From Streptomyces collinus Tu 365 (GTDB taxonomy: Bacteria; Actinomycetota; Actinomycetes; Streptomycetales; Streptomycetaceae): a DNA stretch of 64,000 nucleotides. The DNA is taken from positions 2,737,535-2,801,534 of the forward strand of contig NC_021985.1 of the NCBI RefSeq assembly GCF_000444875.1, written 5' to 3'. Positions within the stretch are counted from its first letter, which is position 1; every line of letters begins with the position of its first letter. Both the position numbers and the translations under genes were made by a program. Under the pieces are notes generated by a model. It was not told the origin of the DNA and did not search any database. It saw only the letters and a program-made list of their open reading frames with translations. Positions 1 to 8,311 of this stretch are shown here, in pieces.

Positions 1-323
1 CGCGGGTCGGCGAAGGACGGGGAGCCGTCCGGCATGAGGATGTCGCAGAACATGCGGGCGGTGCCGGGGGTCTCCGCGCGCCAGGGCAGGACCTGGAAGG
101 TGGACGGGTCCGGCTTGGCGATCATGTCGGACTCGTAGACGCGGGCGAAGCCCTCGATGGCGGAGCCGTCGAAGCCGATGCCCTCGTCGAAGGCCTGCTC
201 CAGCTCGGCGGGGGCCACGGCCACGGACTTCAGGAAGCCCAGCACGTCGGTGAACCACAGGCGCACGAACCGGATGTCGCGCTCCTCCAACGTCCGGAGC
301 ACGAACTCCTGCTGCTTGTCCAT
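1..323 (-). CDS. glnA2: Glutamine synthetase family protein, GlnA2-like (5' part only)
   Basis: Only the first ~107 codons are inside the window; the gene runs off the left edge. The N-terminus MDKQQEFVLRTLEERDIRF, followed by RLWFTDVLGFLK and the GFDGSAIEGF motif, is a glutamine synthetase beta-grasp domain (ATP-dependent ligation of an amine to glutamate). It resembles the actinomycete GlnA2 group more than the classical GSI; S. coelicolor GlnA2 has been described as a gamma-glutamylpolyamine synthetase, so ammonia may not be the substrate. I chose ATG 323 because GGGGAAG lies just upstream; an in-frame ATG at 338 has poorly placed purines. The GlnA2 assignment rests on N-terminal resemblance alone. 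Confidence 0.8.
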   Translation of the reverse strand, partial: MDKQQEFVLRTLEERDIRFVRLWFTDVLGFLKSVAVAPAELEQAFDEGIGFDGSAIEGFARVYESDMIAKPDPSTFQVLPWRAETPGTARMFCDILMPDGSPSFADP

Positions 324-664
324 CTTCCGCTTCCCCATCCTTGCTGGTCAGGCCGCCTTCGCCCGCGTGGCGCGGAACCGGGCGGTCGGGCACCCGAGCA
401 TCACACCACAACACCGTTTCACGCGCGTTGCGGCCCTTGATCGCCCGGGCGTCCCCGACCTGAACGCCTCTCGTACGGCAGGTGTACTGCTCTGTCGCCC
501 ATCTTGCCTGCTGGCGGCGACATCCGTAATGGCCGCAGGGCCTCGGGAGTGCTCCGCGAGTGCTCCGGGAGTGGCGGACGACACGTCCTTTTAATTTGTA
601 TCTCAGATGCAAGTTTCAATACCGTTTCGATCAGTTGAGCGATCGAACCCTCCCAGGAGTCCTC
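324..664. other. Divergent intergenic region between glutamine synthetase and hmpA
   Basis: This 341-base gap separates two divergent genes. Its left three quarters (324-590) is ordinary GC-rich sequence with no coding frame I trust. Its right end turns AT-rich at 590-640 and carries the hmpA promoter and an NsrR-type operator, listed separately. I see no terminator or RNA gene. Confidence 0.6.
593..625 (+). promoter_or_regulatory. hmpA promoter with NsrR-type operator
   Basis: Bases 593-615 form an 11-1-11 style inverted repeat with arms AATTTGTATCT and AGATGCAAGTT. Read on the minus strand it gives AACTTGCATCTGAGAT, close to published S. coelicolor NsrR sites (from memory). A plausible promoter overlaps it: -35 TTGTAT (596-601), 18-base spacer, -10 TACCGT (620-625). 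Repressor bound at 593-615 would cover the -35. The nsrR gene lies just beyond hmpA, which supports the reading. Confidence 0.75.
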
Positions 665-1849
665 ATGCTGTCCGAGCAGTCAGCAGCCACCGTCCGCGCC
701 ACCCTGCCCGTCGTCGGCGCGGCGATCGGCGAGATCACCGAGCGCTTCTACGCCCGGCTCTTCGAGGCCCACCCCGCGCTGCTGCGCGACCTGTTCAACC
801 GCGGCAACCAGGCCACCGGCACCCAGAAGCAGGCCCTCGCCGGCTCCATCGCGGCCTTCGCCACCCACCTGGTGGACAACCCCGAGCAGCGCCCCGACCT
901 GATGCTGGAGCGCATCGCCCACAAGCACGCCTCGCTGGGCATCACACCGGAGCAGTACCCCCTCGTCCACGAACACCTGTTCGCCGCCATCGCCGAGATC
1001 CTCGGTGACGCGGTCACCGCCGAGGTGGCCGCCGCCTGGACCGAGGTCTACTGGCTGATGGCCAACGCCCTCATCGCCATCGAGAAGCGGCTGTACGCGC
1101 AGAGCGAGCAGCAGGGCTGGCGGGAGTGGAAGGTGGTCGAGCGGATCGACGAGACCGCCGACGTGGCCACCTTCAGGCTCCGCCCGGTGGACGAGGGCCC
1201 GGTGGCCGGCTACCGCGCGGGCCAGTACGTCTCGGTCGGCGTCACGCTTCCGGACGGGGCCCGGCAGATCCGCCAGTACAGCCTGACCGCGGCCCCCGGC
1301 TCGCCGGAGCGGCGGTTCGCCGTCAAGCGGGTGACCGGCGCGGGCGCGGGCCCGGACGGCGAGGTCTCCGGCCATCTGCACGCCCACGTCCGCGAGGGTG
1401 ACGTCCTGCGGCTCTCCGCCCCCTACGGCGACCTGGTCCTGGAGGACACCGAGGCTCCGCTGCTGCTCGCCTCCGCGGGCATCGGCGTCACCCCGATGAT
1501 CGCCATGCTGGAGCAGCTCGCCCTCACCGGCCACCGGGCCCCGGTGACCGTGGTGCACGCCGACCGCTCCCCCGCCGCGCACGCCCTGCGCGCCGCCCAC
1601 GAGGCGTACGCGGCCAAGCTGCCCGAGGGCCGGTCGGTCTTCTTCTACGAGCGGGACGCCGAGGGCGCCGGGCGGACCGGCCTGGTCGACCTCGCCGGCG
1701 TCGACGTCCCGGCCGGCGCGCACGCCTACCTGTGCGGTCCGCTGCCCTTCATGCGCGCGGTGCGCACCCAGCTGATCGACAAGGGTGTGGCTCCCGCCGA
1801 CATCCACTACGAGGTCTTCGGCCCGGACCTCTGGCTGGCCGAGGGCTGA
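665..1849 (+). CDS. hmpA: Flavohaemoglobin (nitric oxide dioxygenase)
   Basis: The 394-residue product converts NO plus O2 to nitrate using NAD(P)H, in the cytoplasm. Residues 1-135 are a globin domain with B10 Tyr29, a distal Gln near 54-56 and proximal His88 in the IAHKH motif. A ferredoxin-reductase module follows: RQYSLT for FAD binding and AGIGVTPM plus CGPLPFM for NAD(P)H binding, ending FGPD near the C-terminus as is usual. ATG 665 is preceded by AGGAGT. The frame is open further upstream but lacks globin homology. An NsrR-type operator sits in its promoter and the regulator gene lies convergently downstream. Confidence 0.95.
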   Translation: MLSEQSAATVRATLPVVGAAIGEITERFYARLFEAHPALLRDLFNRGNQATGTQKQALAGSIAAFATHLVDNPEQRPDLMLERIAHKHASLGITPEQYPLVHEHLFAAIAEILGDAVTAEVAAAWTEVYWLMANALIAIEKRLYAQSEQQGWREWKVVERIDETADVATFRLRPVDEGPVAGYRAGQYVSVGVTLPDGARQIRQYSLTAAPGSPERRFAVKRVTGAGAGPDGEVSGHLHAHVREGDVLRLSAPYGDLVLEDTEAPLLLASAGIGVTPMIAMLEQLALTGHRAPVTVVHADRSPAAHALRAAHEAYAAKLPEGRSVFFYERDAEGAGRTGLVDLAGVDVPAGAHAYLCGPLPFMRAVRTQLIDKGVAPADIHYEVFGPDLWLAEG

Positions 1850-1908
1850 CCCCGGCACCGGCGAGCGAGCGGGCGCCCGGAGCCCTCGGGGAGGCCGGAC
1901 AGTGGCCG

Positions 1909-2358
1909 CTACGCGGGCGCCTTCCCGAGCGTCAGCAGCAGCGGGCCCGTCGGCTCCACGACGATGTCCTGGACGGTCACCGGGTCCAGGGCCGCGTAGA
2001 ACGCTTGCTGAGCCTGGCGCAGTGCGCCCCGCAGCCGGCAGCCCGCGCTGAGCGGGCAGGCCGTGGCGCCCTGTCCGGTGCCCTCGCAGTCCACGACGTC
2101 GCCCTCGCCCTCGAAGGCGCGCACCACGCCGCCCACGGACGCCGTGCGGCCCTTTTCGGTCAGGGTCAGGCCGCCGCCGCGGCCGCGGCGGGCGTCGACG
2201 AGACCCATGTGCTGGAGTTCGGCGACGACCTTGGCGGCGTGCGTGTAGGGCACGTCCATGTCCCCCGCGACCTGGCGGGTCGTGGGGCTGGTGCCGTCGA
2301 CGACGGTGAGGCGCATCAGGATGCGCAGGGCCAGGTCGGTGGAGCGCAGCAGCCGCAT
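1909..2358 (-). CDS. nsrR: Rrf2-family NO-sensing repressor NsrR
   Basis: A 149-residue Rrf2 protein. The N-terminal winged helix (about 1-60, STDLALRILMRLTVVD then AAKVVAELQHMGLV) precedes the conserved RGRGGGLTL wing. The cysteines that would ligate the [4Fe-4S] cluster occur in VDCEG, TACPLS and AGCRLRGAL. NsrR represses flavohaemoglobin genes until NO destroys its cluster. Its convergent arrangement beside hmpA and the operator at 593-615 support the role. No Shine-Dalgarno precedes ATG 2358; a TACCCT -10 lies six bases before it, so the mRNA is probably leaderless. Confidence 0.9.
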   Translation of the reverse strand: MRLLRSTDLALRILMRLTVVDGTSPTTRQVAGDMDVPYTHAAKVVAELQHMGLVDARRGRGGGLTLTEKGRTASVGGVVRAFEGEGDVVDCEGTGQGATACPLSAGCRLRGALRQAQQAFYAALDPVTVQDIVVEPTGPLLLTLGKAPA

Positions 2359-2393
2359 ACCGCGAGGGTAGGTAATAGGTATCCGCGGTTCAA
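2359..2393 (-). promoter_or_regulatory. nsrR promoter, probably leaderless
   Basis: On the minus strand TTGAAC (2388-2393), a 17-base spacer and TACCCT (2365-2370) form a good housekeeping-type promoter. Only six bases separate the -10 from ATG 2358, so transcription should start at or next to the A of the start codon. The surrounding AT-rich stretch (AATAGGTAT ... AAATTATT) may include an NsrR half-site, but the match is weaker than at hmpA. Confidence 0.6.
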
Positions 2394-2495
2394 ATTATTC
2401 GGTGTTCCGTGCCCTCCCTGCGGAAGGCGCCCCCGGGCCCATTACGATCGGCACGCCCCTTCGTCCCCTTCCCTTTCGCCAGAAGGACACGCCTC

Positions 2496-3179
2496 ATGGG
2501 TTCCGCCAAGAACAACAGCGCGGCCGCGCGCAAGGCCCGCGTCGACGAGATGCGGCGCGCCGAGCGCAGCCGGGAGCGCCGCAACCGGGTGCTCACCGTC
2601 GCCGCGAGCGTGGTGGTCGTCGCCGGTCTCGTCGTCGGCGGTGTGGTGCTGGTGAACTCGCAGTCGGGCAAGAAGGACTCGGCCGCGGGCAGCGACGGCA
2701 AGGGCGGCTCGTCCGGGGACTCCGGGCACTTCACCACCGGCTCGGACGGGGTGAGGACCTGGTCCGGGAAGCTGTCGCGGACGCACGTGACGACCAAGGT
2801 GTCGTACCCGATGCACCCGCCGGTCGGCGGCAACCACAACCCGGTCTGGCTGAACTGCAACGGTGACGTCTACCCCAAGCCGGTGCAGGACGAGAACGCC
2901 GTGCACGCGCTGGAGCACGGCGCGGTCTGGGTGACGTACACCGCGAAGGCACCGAAGGCGGACGTGGACGCGCTCGCGGCGAAGGTCAAGAAGACGCCGT
3001 ACTCGCTGATGAGCCCGTACGAGAACCAGGCCGCCCCGCTGATCCTGTCGGCCTGGGGTCACCAGGTGAGCGTGAAGAGCGCGAGCGACCCGGAGGTGGA
3101 CAAGTTCTTCGCCACCTACGTGCAGGGCAAGCAGACGCCCGAGCCGGGCGCCTCGTGCACGGGCGGGATGATGAAGTGA
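2496..3179 (+). CDS. DUF3105 membrane-anchored protein
   Basis: The 227-residue product has a basic N-terminus (residues 1-30), one transmembrane helix at about 32-54 and a Ser/Gly-rich linker. The extracytoplasmic DUF3105 domain contains HPPVGGNH, the Cys of WLNCNG and the EHGAVWVTY motif. The function of the family is unknown. ATG 2496 follows AGAAGGA. Its stop overlaps the GTG start of the DUF305 gene, so the two are translationally coupled and probably act together at the outer face of the membrane. Confidence 0.85.
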   Translation: MGSAKNNSAAARKARVDEMRRAERSRERRNRVLTVAASVVVVAGLVVGGVVLVNSQSGKKDSAAGSDGKGGSSGDSGHFTTGSDGVRTWSGKLSRTHVTTKVSYPMHPPVGGNHNPVWLNCNGDVYPKPVQDENAVHALEHGAVWVTYTAKAPKADVDALAAKVKKTPYSLMSPYENQAAPLILSAWGHQVSVKSASDPEVDKFFATYVQGKQTPEPGASCTGGMMK

Positions 3180-3805
3180 GGCGGCAGCACATCGGCTGGG
3201 TGGCCGGCGCCGCCGCCGCGGTGCTGGTCGCCGCCGGCGCGATCACGTACGCGGTCGCCGAGGACGGCGGCTCGGGCGCGCGAACGCCGGGCGCGGAGTC
3301 CGCCGACGCCGGGTTCGCGCGGGACATGGCGGTGCACCACCAGCAGGCCGTCGAGATGTCGTACATCGTGCGCGACCGCACGAAGAACGTGGAGGTACGG
3401 CGGCTCGCCTACGACATCGCGCAGACGCAGGCCAACCAGCGCGGGATGCTGCTGGGCTGGCTGGACCTGTGGGAGCTGCCGAAGGTGTCGGCCGAGCCGC
3501 CGATGACCTGGATGGGCATGGGCGGCATGGCCTCCGGCAAGGACGGCGCGCTGATGCCGGGCATGGCGACCAACACCGACCTGAAGAGGCTTCAGACCCT
3601 CAGCGGCAAGAAGGCCGAGGTCTTCTACCTCCAGCTCATGACGGCCCATCACAAGGGCGGTATCCACATGGCCGAGGGCTGCGTCGCCAAGTGCACGGTG
3701 GGCGTGGAGAAGCGGCTCGCGCAGGGCATGGTCGACGCGCAGCAGTCGGAGATCCAGCTGATGGCCGACATGCTCAAGGAGCGGGGCGCACAACCCCGTT
3801 CGTGA
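3176..3805 (+). CDS. DUF305 secreted or membrane-anchored protein
   Basis: A 209-residue protein with one N-terminal hydrophobic helix (about 6-25) and a four-helix DUF305 (ferritin-like) domain. The signature FARDMAVHHQQAVEMS is present near residue 45, and a second HH in MTAHHKGGIHMAEG near 155. These paired His/Met motifs could bind metal, and the family often occurs near copper genes; that is inference here. The start is GTG 3176, within the GTGA that overlaps the stop of the DUF3105 gene; this fixes the start without a separate RBS. Confidence 0.85.
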   Translation: MRRQHIGWVAGAAAAVLVAAGAITYAVAEDGGSGARTPGAESADAGFARDMAVHHQQAVEMSYIVRDRTKNVEVRRLAYDIAQTQANQRGMLLGWLDLWELPKVSAEPPMTWMGMGGMASGKDGALMPGMATNTDLKRLQTLSGKKAEVFYLQLMTAHHKGGIHMAEGCVAKCTVGVEKRLAQGMVDAQQSEIQLMADMLKERGAQPRS

Positions 3806-3877
3806 CCACCCGCACGTAACCACGCCGCACGGACGAAAAGCCCAATTCGTCACATCTGACGGTTCCTTGGGTTTCTC

Positions 3878-3912
3878 TTGACCCTTGCGTTCCCCTGGCA
3901 TGAACGGTTCAT
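3878..3912 (+). promoter_or_regulatory. Candidate promoter and palindrome before the sedolisin gene
   Basis: TTGACC (3878-3883) is a fair -35 element. Seventeen bases later a perfect palindrome ATGAAC-G-GTTCAT covers 3900-3912, where a -10 would lie. The -10 itself is poor, so the site could be an operator for an activator or repressor. No matching regulator is adjacent. Confidence 0.35.
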
Positions 3913-4029
3913 CGCAAGAGTGGCCCCCATCGTGTGATCCATTCGCAGGCCTACGCCGCCGCGGGCCGGTGCGCGGATCCACGACGTACCAGCCACTACA
4001 TGCATGCGAATCGCATCGCAGGGGGTTCT

Positions 4030-5973
4030 ATGAGATCCAACCGCGCCACCGTGCGCGCCGGCGTGAGCATGGCAGCGGCGCTGCCCATGATCGCCGGAGC
4101 GCTGGCGCTCGGCATACCCGCGGCGCACGCCGCGGACACCCCGGCCCGTGACGCGCTGGCGGGCACCAAGCCCGCGTGGGCCACGGCCAAGGCGGACAAG
4201 GGTGCCACTGCCGACAGCGCGCGCGTCAACGCCCGGGTCTACCTGGCCGGCCGGGACAGGGCCGGACTCGCCGCCTACGCCAAGGCCGTGTCCGACCCCA
4301 GCTCGCCGCTGTACGGGAAGTACCTGAGCGCCAAGAAGGCGCAGGCCCGCTTCGGGGCCACCAAGGCGCAGGTCTCCGCGGTCAAGTCCTGGCTGAAGTC
4401 GGCCGGACTGCAGATCACCGGGGTCACCTCGCACTACGTCGCCGTCTCCGGTGACGTCGCCGCCGTCGAGAAGGCGTTCGGCACCCAGATGCACAACTTC
4501 GCCAAGGGCGCGAAGACCTACCGCGCCCCGGCGAAGACCGCCTCGGTGCCGGCCGGTCTGCAGGGCGCCGTCCTGACCGTCACCGGCCTGGACAGCGCGC
4601 CGCACAAGTCGACCCACGACGACCAGCTCCCGCCCCCGGACGCCGTGTTCAAGAACTCCGGGCCGTTCTCCTCGTACTACGGCTCGAAGATCGCGACCAC
4701 GCTGCCGGACGCGTACGGCCAGAAGATCCCGTACGCGATCAAGGGCTACACCGGCAAGCAGCTGCGCGCCGCCTACGGCGCGGGCACCTACACCGGCAAG
4801 CACGTCCGCGTCGCGATCACCGACGCGTACGCCTCGCCGACCATCGCCTTCGACGCCGGCAAGTACGCGGTGAAGAACGGTGACGCGGCCTGGACGACCG
4901 GCCAGCTGCACCAGGCGCTGCCGAAGAACTACACGAAGACCGAGGAGTGCGGCGCGGCCGGCTGGTACGGCGAGGAGACCCTCGACGTCGAGGCCGTGCA
5001 CGCCGTCGCACCGAGCGCCGACGTCACCTACGTGGGCGCCGCGTCCTGCTACGACGACGACCTGCTCGACTCGCTCAGCAAGGTCGTCGACCAGCACCTG
5101 GCCGACATCGTCTCCAACTCGTGGGGCGACGTCGAGGCCAACCAGACGCCGGACCTCGCGGCCGCCTACGACCAGGTCTTCCAGCTCGGCGCTGTCCAGG
5201 GCATCGGCTTCTACTTCTCCTCCGGTGACAACGGCGACGAGGTCGCCCACACCAAGACGAAGCAGGTCGACACCCCGGCCAACTCGGCGTGGGTGACCGC
5301 GGTCGGCGGCACCTCGCTGGCCGTCGGCAAGGGCGACAAGTACCAGTGGGAGACCGGCTGGGGCACCGAGAAGGCGACCCTGTCGGCCGACGGCAAGAGC
5401 TGGACGAACTTCCCCGGCGCGTACACCTCGGGCGCGGGCGGTGGCACCAGCAAGACGGTGCCGCAGCCGTACTACCAGAAGAACGTCGTCCCGAAGGCGC
5501 TGGCCACGGCCAACAACGCCGCCGGCAACCGCGTCGTCCCGGACATCGCGGCCATCGCCGACCCGAACACCGGCTTCCTGGTCGGCCAGACCCAGACCTT
5601 CCCCGACGGCACCGAGCAGTACAGCGAGTACCGCATCGGCGGCACCTCGCTGGCCGCCCCGGTGATCGCGGCGGTCCAGGCCCTGGCCCAGGAGGCGGGC
5701 GGCGGCAAGGCGATCGGCTTCGCCAACCCGTCGATCTACGCCCAGTACGGCAAGAAGGGCGTCTTCCACGACGTCACGGACAAGCCGACCGGCACCGACC
5801 TGGCCGTGGCCCGGATCGACTTCGTGAACGGCTTCGACGCCGCCGGTGGGCTCGCGACCTCGGTCCGCAGCCTCGGCAAGGACAGCTCGCTGTCCGCGGT
5901 GAAGGGCTACGATGACGTCACCGGCGTGGGTTCGCCCGCGGACGGCTACGTCCAGTCCTACCGCCGGCACTGA
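4030..5973 (+). CDS. Secreted S53 family (sedolisin) serine peptidase
   Basis: The 647-residue preproprotein has a signal peptide ending near the AHAAD site (about residue 36), an S53 activation propeptide (about 50-190) and a subtilisin-fold catalytic domain. The S53 catalytic set is visible: Glu315 and Asp319 in EETLD, Asp400 in SSGDNGDE (oxyanion) and Ser540 in GGTSLAAP. Enzymes of this family are acid-active endopeptidases, presumably secreted here. ATG 4030 is chosen because AGGGGG lies eight bases upstream and a good signal peptide starts there. A strong hairpin terminator follows at 6008-6040, so the gene is probably monocistronic. Confidence 0.92.
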   Translation: MRSNRATVRAGVSMAAALPMIAGALALGIPAAHAADTPARDALAGTKPAWATAKADKGATADSARVNARVYLAGRDRAGLAAYAKAVSDPSSPLYGKYLSAKKAQARFGATKAQVSAVKSWLKSAGLQITGVTSHYVAVSGDVAAVEKAFGTQMHNFAKGAKTYRAPAKTASVPAGLQGAVLTVTGLDSAPHKSTHDDQLPPPDAVFKNSGPFSSYYGSKIATTLPDAYGQKIPYAIKGYTGKQLRAAYGAGTYTGKHVRVAITDAYASPTIAFDAGKYAVKNGDAAWTTGQLHQALPKNYTKTEECGAAGWYGEETLDVEAVHAVAPSADVTYVGAASCYDDDLLDSLSKVVDQHLADIVSNSWGDVEANQTPDLAAAYDQVFQLGAVQGIGFYFSSGDNGDEVAHTKTKQVDTPANSAWVTAVGGTSLAVGKGDKYQWETGWGTEKATLSADGKSWTNFPGAYTSGAGGGTSKTVPQPYYQKNVVPKALATANNAAGNRVVPDIAAIADPNTGFLVGQTQTFPDGTEQYSEYRIGGTSLAAPVIAAVQALAQEAGGGKAIGFANPSIYAQYGKKGVFHDVTDKPTGTDLAVARIDFVNGFDAAGGLATSVRSLGKDSSLSAVKGYDDVTGVGSPADGYVQSYRRH

Positions 5974-6007
5974 TCCGCCGGACCGGTAGCCGACTGACCC
6001 GGTAGAG

Positions 6008-6040
6008 GGGGGCGTGGGGTGCTCAGCACCCCACGCCCCC
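6008..6040 (+). terminator. Strong hairpin terminator after the S53 peptidase gene
   Basis: GGGGGCGTGGGGTGCT (6008-6023) is exactly complementary to 6025-6040, giving a 14-16 bp GC-rich stem. It has no long U-run, as is common in Streptomyces. It ends about 20 bases before the nadE promoter. Confidence 0.85.
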
Positions 6041-6060
6041 TATCGCGTCTCTCTGACGAT

Positions 6061-6066
6061 TACACT
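6061..6066 (+). promoter_or_regulatory. nadE -10 element (leaderless start)
   Basis: TACACT is followed by six bases and then GTG 6073. This spacing puts the transcription start at the first codon. No convincing -35 is visible. Confidence 0.5.
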
Positions 6067-6072
6067 GGGCGC

Positions 6073-8121
6073 GTGCCTGCCTTGAACTTCTGGTCGATCT
6101 ATCAGCATGGCTTCGCGCGCGTCGCCGCGTGCACGGGTCACACGGTCCTCGCGGACCCGCGCGGCAACGCCGAGGCGGTCCTGCGCCACGCCCGCCGGTG
6201 CGCCGGTGAAGGAGTGGCCGTCGCCGTCTTCCCGGAGATGGGACTGTGCGGCTACTCGATCGAGGACCTGCTGCTCCAGGACGCGCTGCTCGACGAGGTC
6301 GAGCAGGCGCTCCTCGACGTGGTGGCCGGCTCGGCCGACCTGCTGCCGGTCCTGGTCGTCGGGGCGCCGCTGCGCCACCGCAACCGGGTCTACAACTGCG
6401 CGGTGGTCGTGCACCGCGGCCGGGTACTCGGCGTCGTGCCCAAGTCGTACCCGCCGAACTACCGCGAGTTCTACGAGCGCCGGCAGATCGGCGACGGCGC
6501 CGACGAGCGCGGCGGGTCGATCCGGCTCGGCGGCGAGTCCGTGCCGTTCGGCGTGGACCTGCTGTTCGCGGCCGAGGACGTGCGCGGGCTCGTGCTGCAC
6601 GCGGAGATCTGCGAGGACATGTGGGTGCCGGTGCCGCCCAGCGCCGAGGCCGCCCTCGCCGGCGCGACCGTCCTGGTCAACCTCTCGGGCAGCCCCATCA
6701 CCGTCGGGCGCGCCGAGGACCGCAAGCTGCTGTGCCGCTCGGCGTCCTCCCGCTGCCTGGCCGCGTACGTCTACGCGGCGGCCGGCCTCGGCGAGTCGAC
6801 CACCGACCTGTCCTGGGACGGCCAGGCCATGGTCTACGAGAACGGCGTGCTGCTCGCCGAGACCGAGCGCTTCCCGCTCGGCGACGAGTACGCGGTGGCC
6901 GACGTCGACCTCGACCTGCTGCGCCAGGAGCGGCAGCGGATGGGCACGTTCGACGACAACCGCCGTACGCACGACGCCCGGACCCGTGACTTCCGCACCG
7001 TCTCCTTCGAGCTCGACCCGCCGCTCACCGACCTGGGGCTGCGCCGCCGCCTGGAGCGCTTCCCCTTCGTGCCGGCCGACGCCGACCGGCTCGCCCAGGA
7101 CTGCTACGAGGCGTACAACATCCAGGTGGCGGGCCTCCAGCAGCGTCTGGCGGCCATCGGCGGACCCAAGGTGGTCATCGGCGTCTCCGGCGGCCTGGAC
7201 TCCACCCACGCGCTGATCGTCGCCGCCCGCGCGATGGACCGCGCGGGCCGGCCGCGCAGCGACATCCTCGCCTGGACCCTGCCCGGCTTCGCCACCAGCG
7301 ACCACACCAAGGACAACGCGCACAAGCTGATGCGCTCCCTCGGCGTCACCGCGGCCGAGCTGGACATCACGCCGACGGCACGGCTGATGCTGAAGGAGAT
7401 GGACCACCCCTTCGCCGCCGGCGAGCCGGTGTACGACGTCACCTTCGAGAACGTGCAGGCGGGTCTGCGCACCGACTACCTGTTCCGGCTGGCCAACCAG
7501 CGCGGCGGCATCGTGCTCGGCACCGGCGACCTCTCCGAGCTGGCGCTCGGCTGGTCCACGTACGGCGTCGGCGACCAGATGAGCCACTACAACGTCAACT
7601 CGGGCGTGCCGAAGACGCTGATGCAGCACCTGATCCGCTGGGTCATCAGCAGCGGCCAGTTCGACGAGGAGACCGGCCGGACGCTCGCCGCGATCCTCGA
7701 CACGGAGATCAGCCCCGAGCTGGTCCCGGGCGAGGAGATGCAGTCGACGGAGTCGAAGATCGGCCCGTACGCGCTGCACGACTTCACGCTCTTCCACGTG
7801 CTGCGCTACGGCCTGCGGCCCTCGAAGATCGCCTTCCTGGCCTGGCACGCCTGGCACGACGCCGAGGCCGGCGACTGGCCGCCGAACTTCCCCGAGGCCA
7901 AGCGGATGGCGTACGACCTGCCGGACATCCGGAAATGGCTCGAGGTCTTCTGCCGCCGCTTCTTCGCCTTCGCGCAGTTCAAGCGCTCGGCCATGCCGAA
8001 CGGGCCGAAGGTCTCGGCGGGCGGCTCCCTCTCCCCGCGCGGCGACTGGCGCGCCCCGTCCGACGGCAACGCCCGGGCCTGGCTGCGCGACCTGGCCCGG
8101 TTCGACGCGCCTACGACCTGA
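6073..8121 (+). CDS. nadE: Glutamine-dependent NAD+ synthetase
   Basis: The 682-residue enzyme amidates nicotinic acid adenine dinucleotide to NAD+, the last step of NAD synthesis. The N-terminal nitrilase-fold glutaminase carries Glu55 (FPEMGL), Lys124 (PKSY) and Cys180 (EICED), the expected Glu-Lys-Cys set. The C-terminal synthetase has the PP-loop SGGLDST near residue 378 and the [11 protein letters not shown] motif. Length fits the actinobacterial type. GTG 6073 has no RBS; TACACT at 6061-6066 lies six bases before it, indicating a leaderless transcript. The 3' end overlaps the convergent DUF397 gene by 11 bases. Confidence 0.96.
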   Translation: MPALNFWSIYQHGFARVAACTGHTVLADPRGNAEAVLRHARRCAGEGVAVAVFPEMGLCGYSIEDLLLQDALLDEVEQALLDVVAGSADLLPVLVVGAPLRHRNRVYNCAVVVHRGRVLGVVPKSYPPNYREFYERRQIGDGADERGGSIRLGGESVPFGVDLLFAAEDVRGLVLHAEICEDMWVPVPPSAEAALAGATVLVNLSGSPITVGRAEDRKLLCRSASSRCLAAYVYAAAGLGESTTDLSWDGQAMVYENGVLLAETERFPLGDEYAVADVDLDLLRQERQRMGTFDDNRRTHDARTRDFRTVSFELDPPLTDLGLRRRLERFPFVPADADRLAQDCYEAYNIQVAGLQQRLAAIGGPKVVIGVSGGLDSTHALIVAARAMDRAGRPRSDILAWTLPGFATSDHTKDNAHKLMRSLGVTAAELDITPTARLMLKEMDHPFAAGEPVYDVTFENVQAGLRTDYLFRLANQRGGIVLGTGDLSELALGWSTYGVGDQMSHYNVNSGVPKTLMQHLIRWVISSGQFDEETGRTLAAILDTEISPELVPGEEMQSTESKIGPYALHDFTLFHVLRYGLRPSKIAFLAWHAWHDAEAGDWPPNFPEAKRMAYDLPDIRKWLEVFCRRFFAFAQFKRSAMPNGPKVSAGGSLSPRGDWRAPSDGNARAWLRDLARFDAPTT

Positions 8122-8311
8122 GGGCGTCCACGAAGGGGGCCCAGGCGGCGGCACCGATCAGCAGGACGTCCCCGTCCGGGACCTTGGAGTCCCGGACGGG
8201 GACGAGGCCGGGGAAGTTGGCGGCAACTTCGAGGCAGTCGCCTCCGGTTGCGTTGCTGTAGCTGCTCTTGAGCCAGAGCGCTTCACTCAAGTCGATCCGG
8301 TCCCTTGCCAT
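8111..8311 (-). CDS. DUF397 domain protein (BldB/WhiJ-associated small protein)
   Basis: A 66-residue protein with the DUF397 core LWLKSSYSNATGGDCLEVA, then PVRDSKVPDG and a terminal [12 protein letters not shown]397 proteins are paired with XRE regulators in dozens of copies per Streptomyces genome; in the WhiJ system the pair influences development. The start ATG 8311 lies inside the 3' end of the XRE gene (29-base overlap), so they form one operon. Its last codons overlap the nadE stop on the other strand. Confidence 0.9.
   Translation of the reverse strand: MARDRIDLSEALWLKSSYSNATGGDCLEVAANFPGLVPVRDSKVPDGDVLLIGAAAWAPFVDALRS

Noticed and set aside
3850..5970. 706-codon open frame on the minus strand under the sedolisin gene
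   Set aside because: It is the antisense shadow of a well-supported secreted peptidase; its product is Val/Gly/Arg low-complexity, as GC-rich antisense frames usually are.
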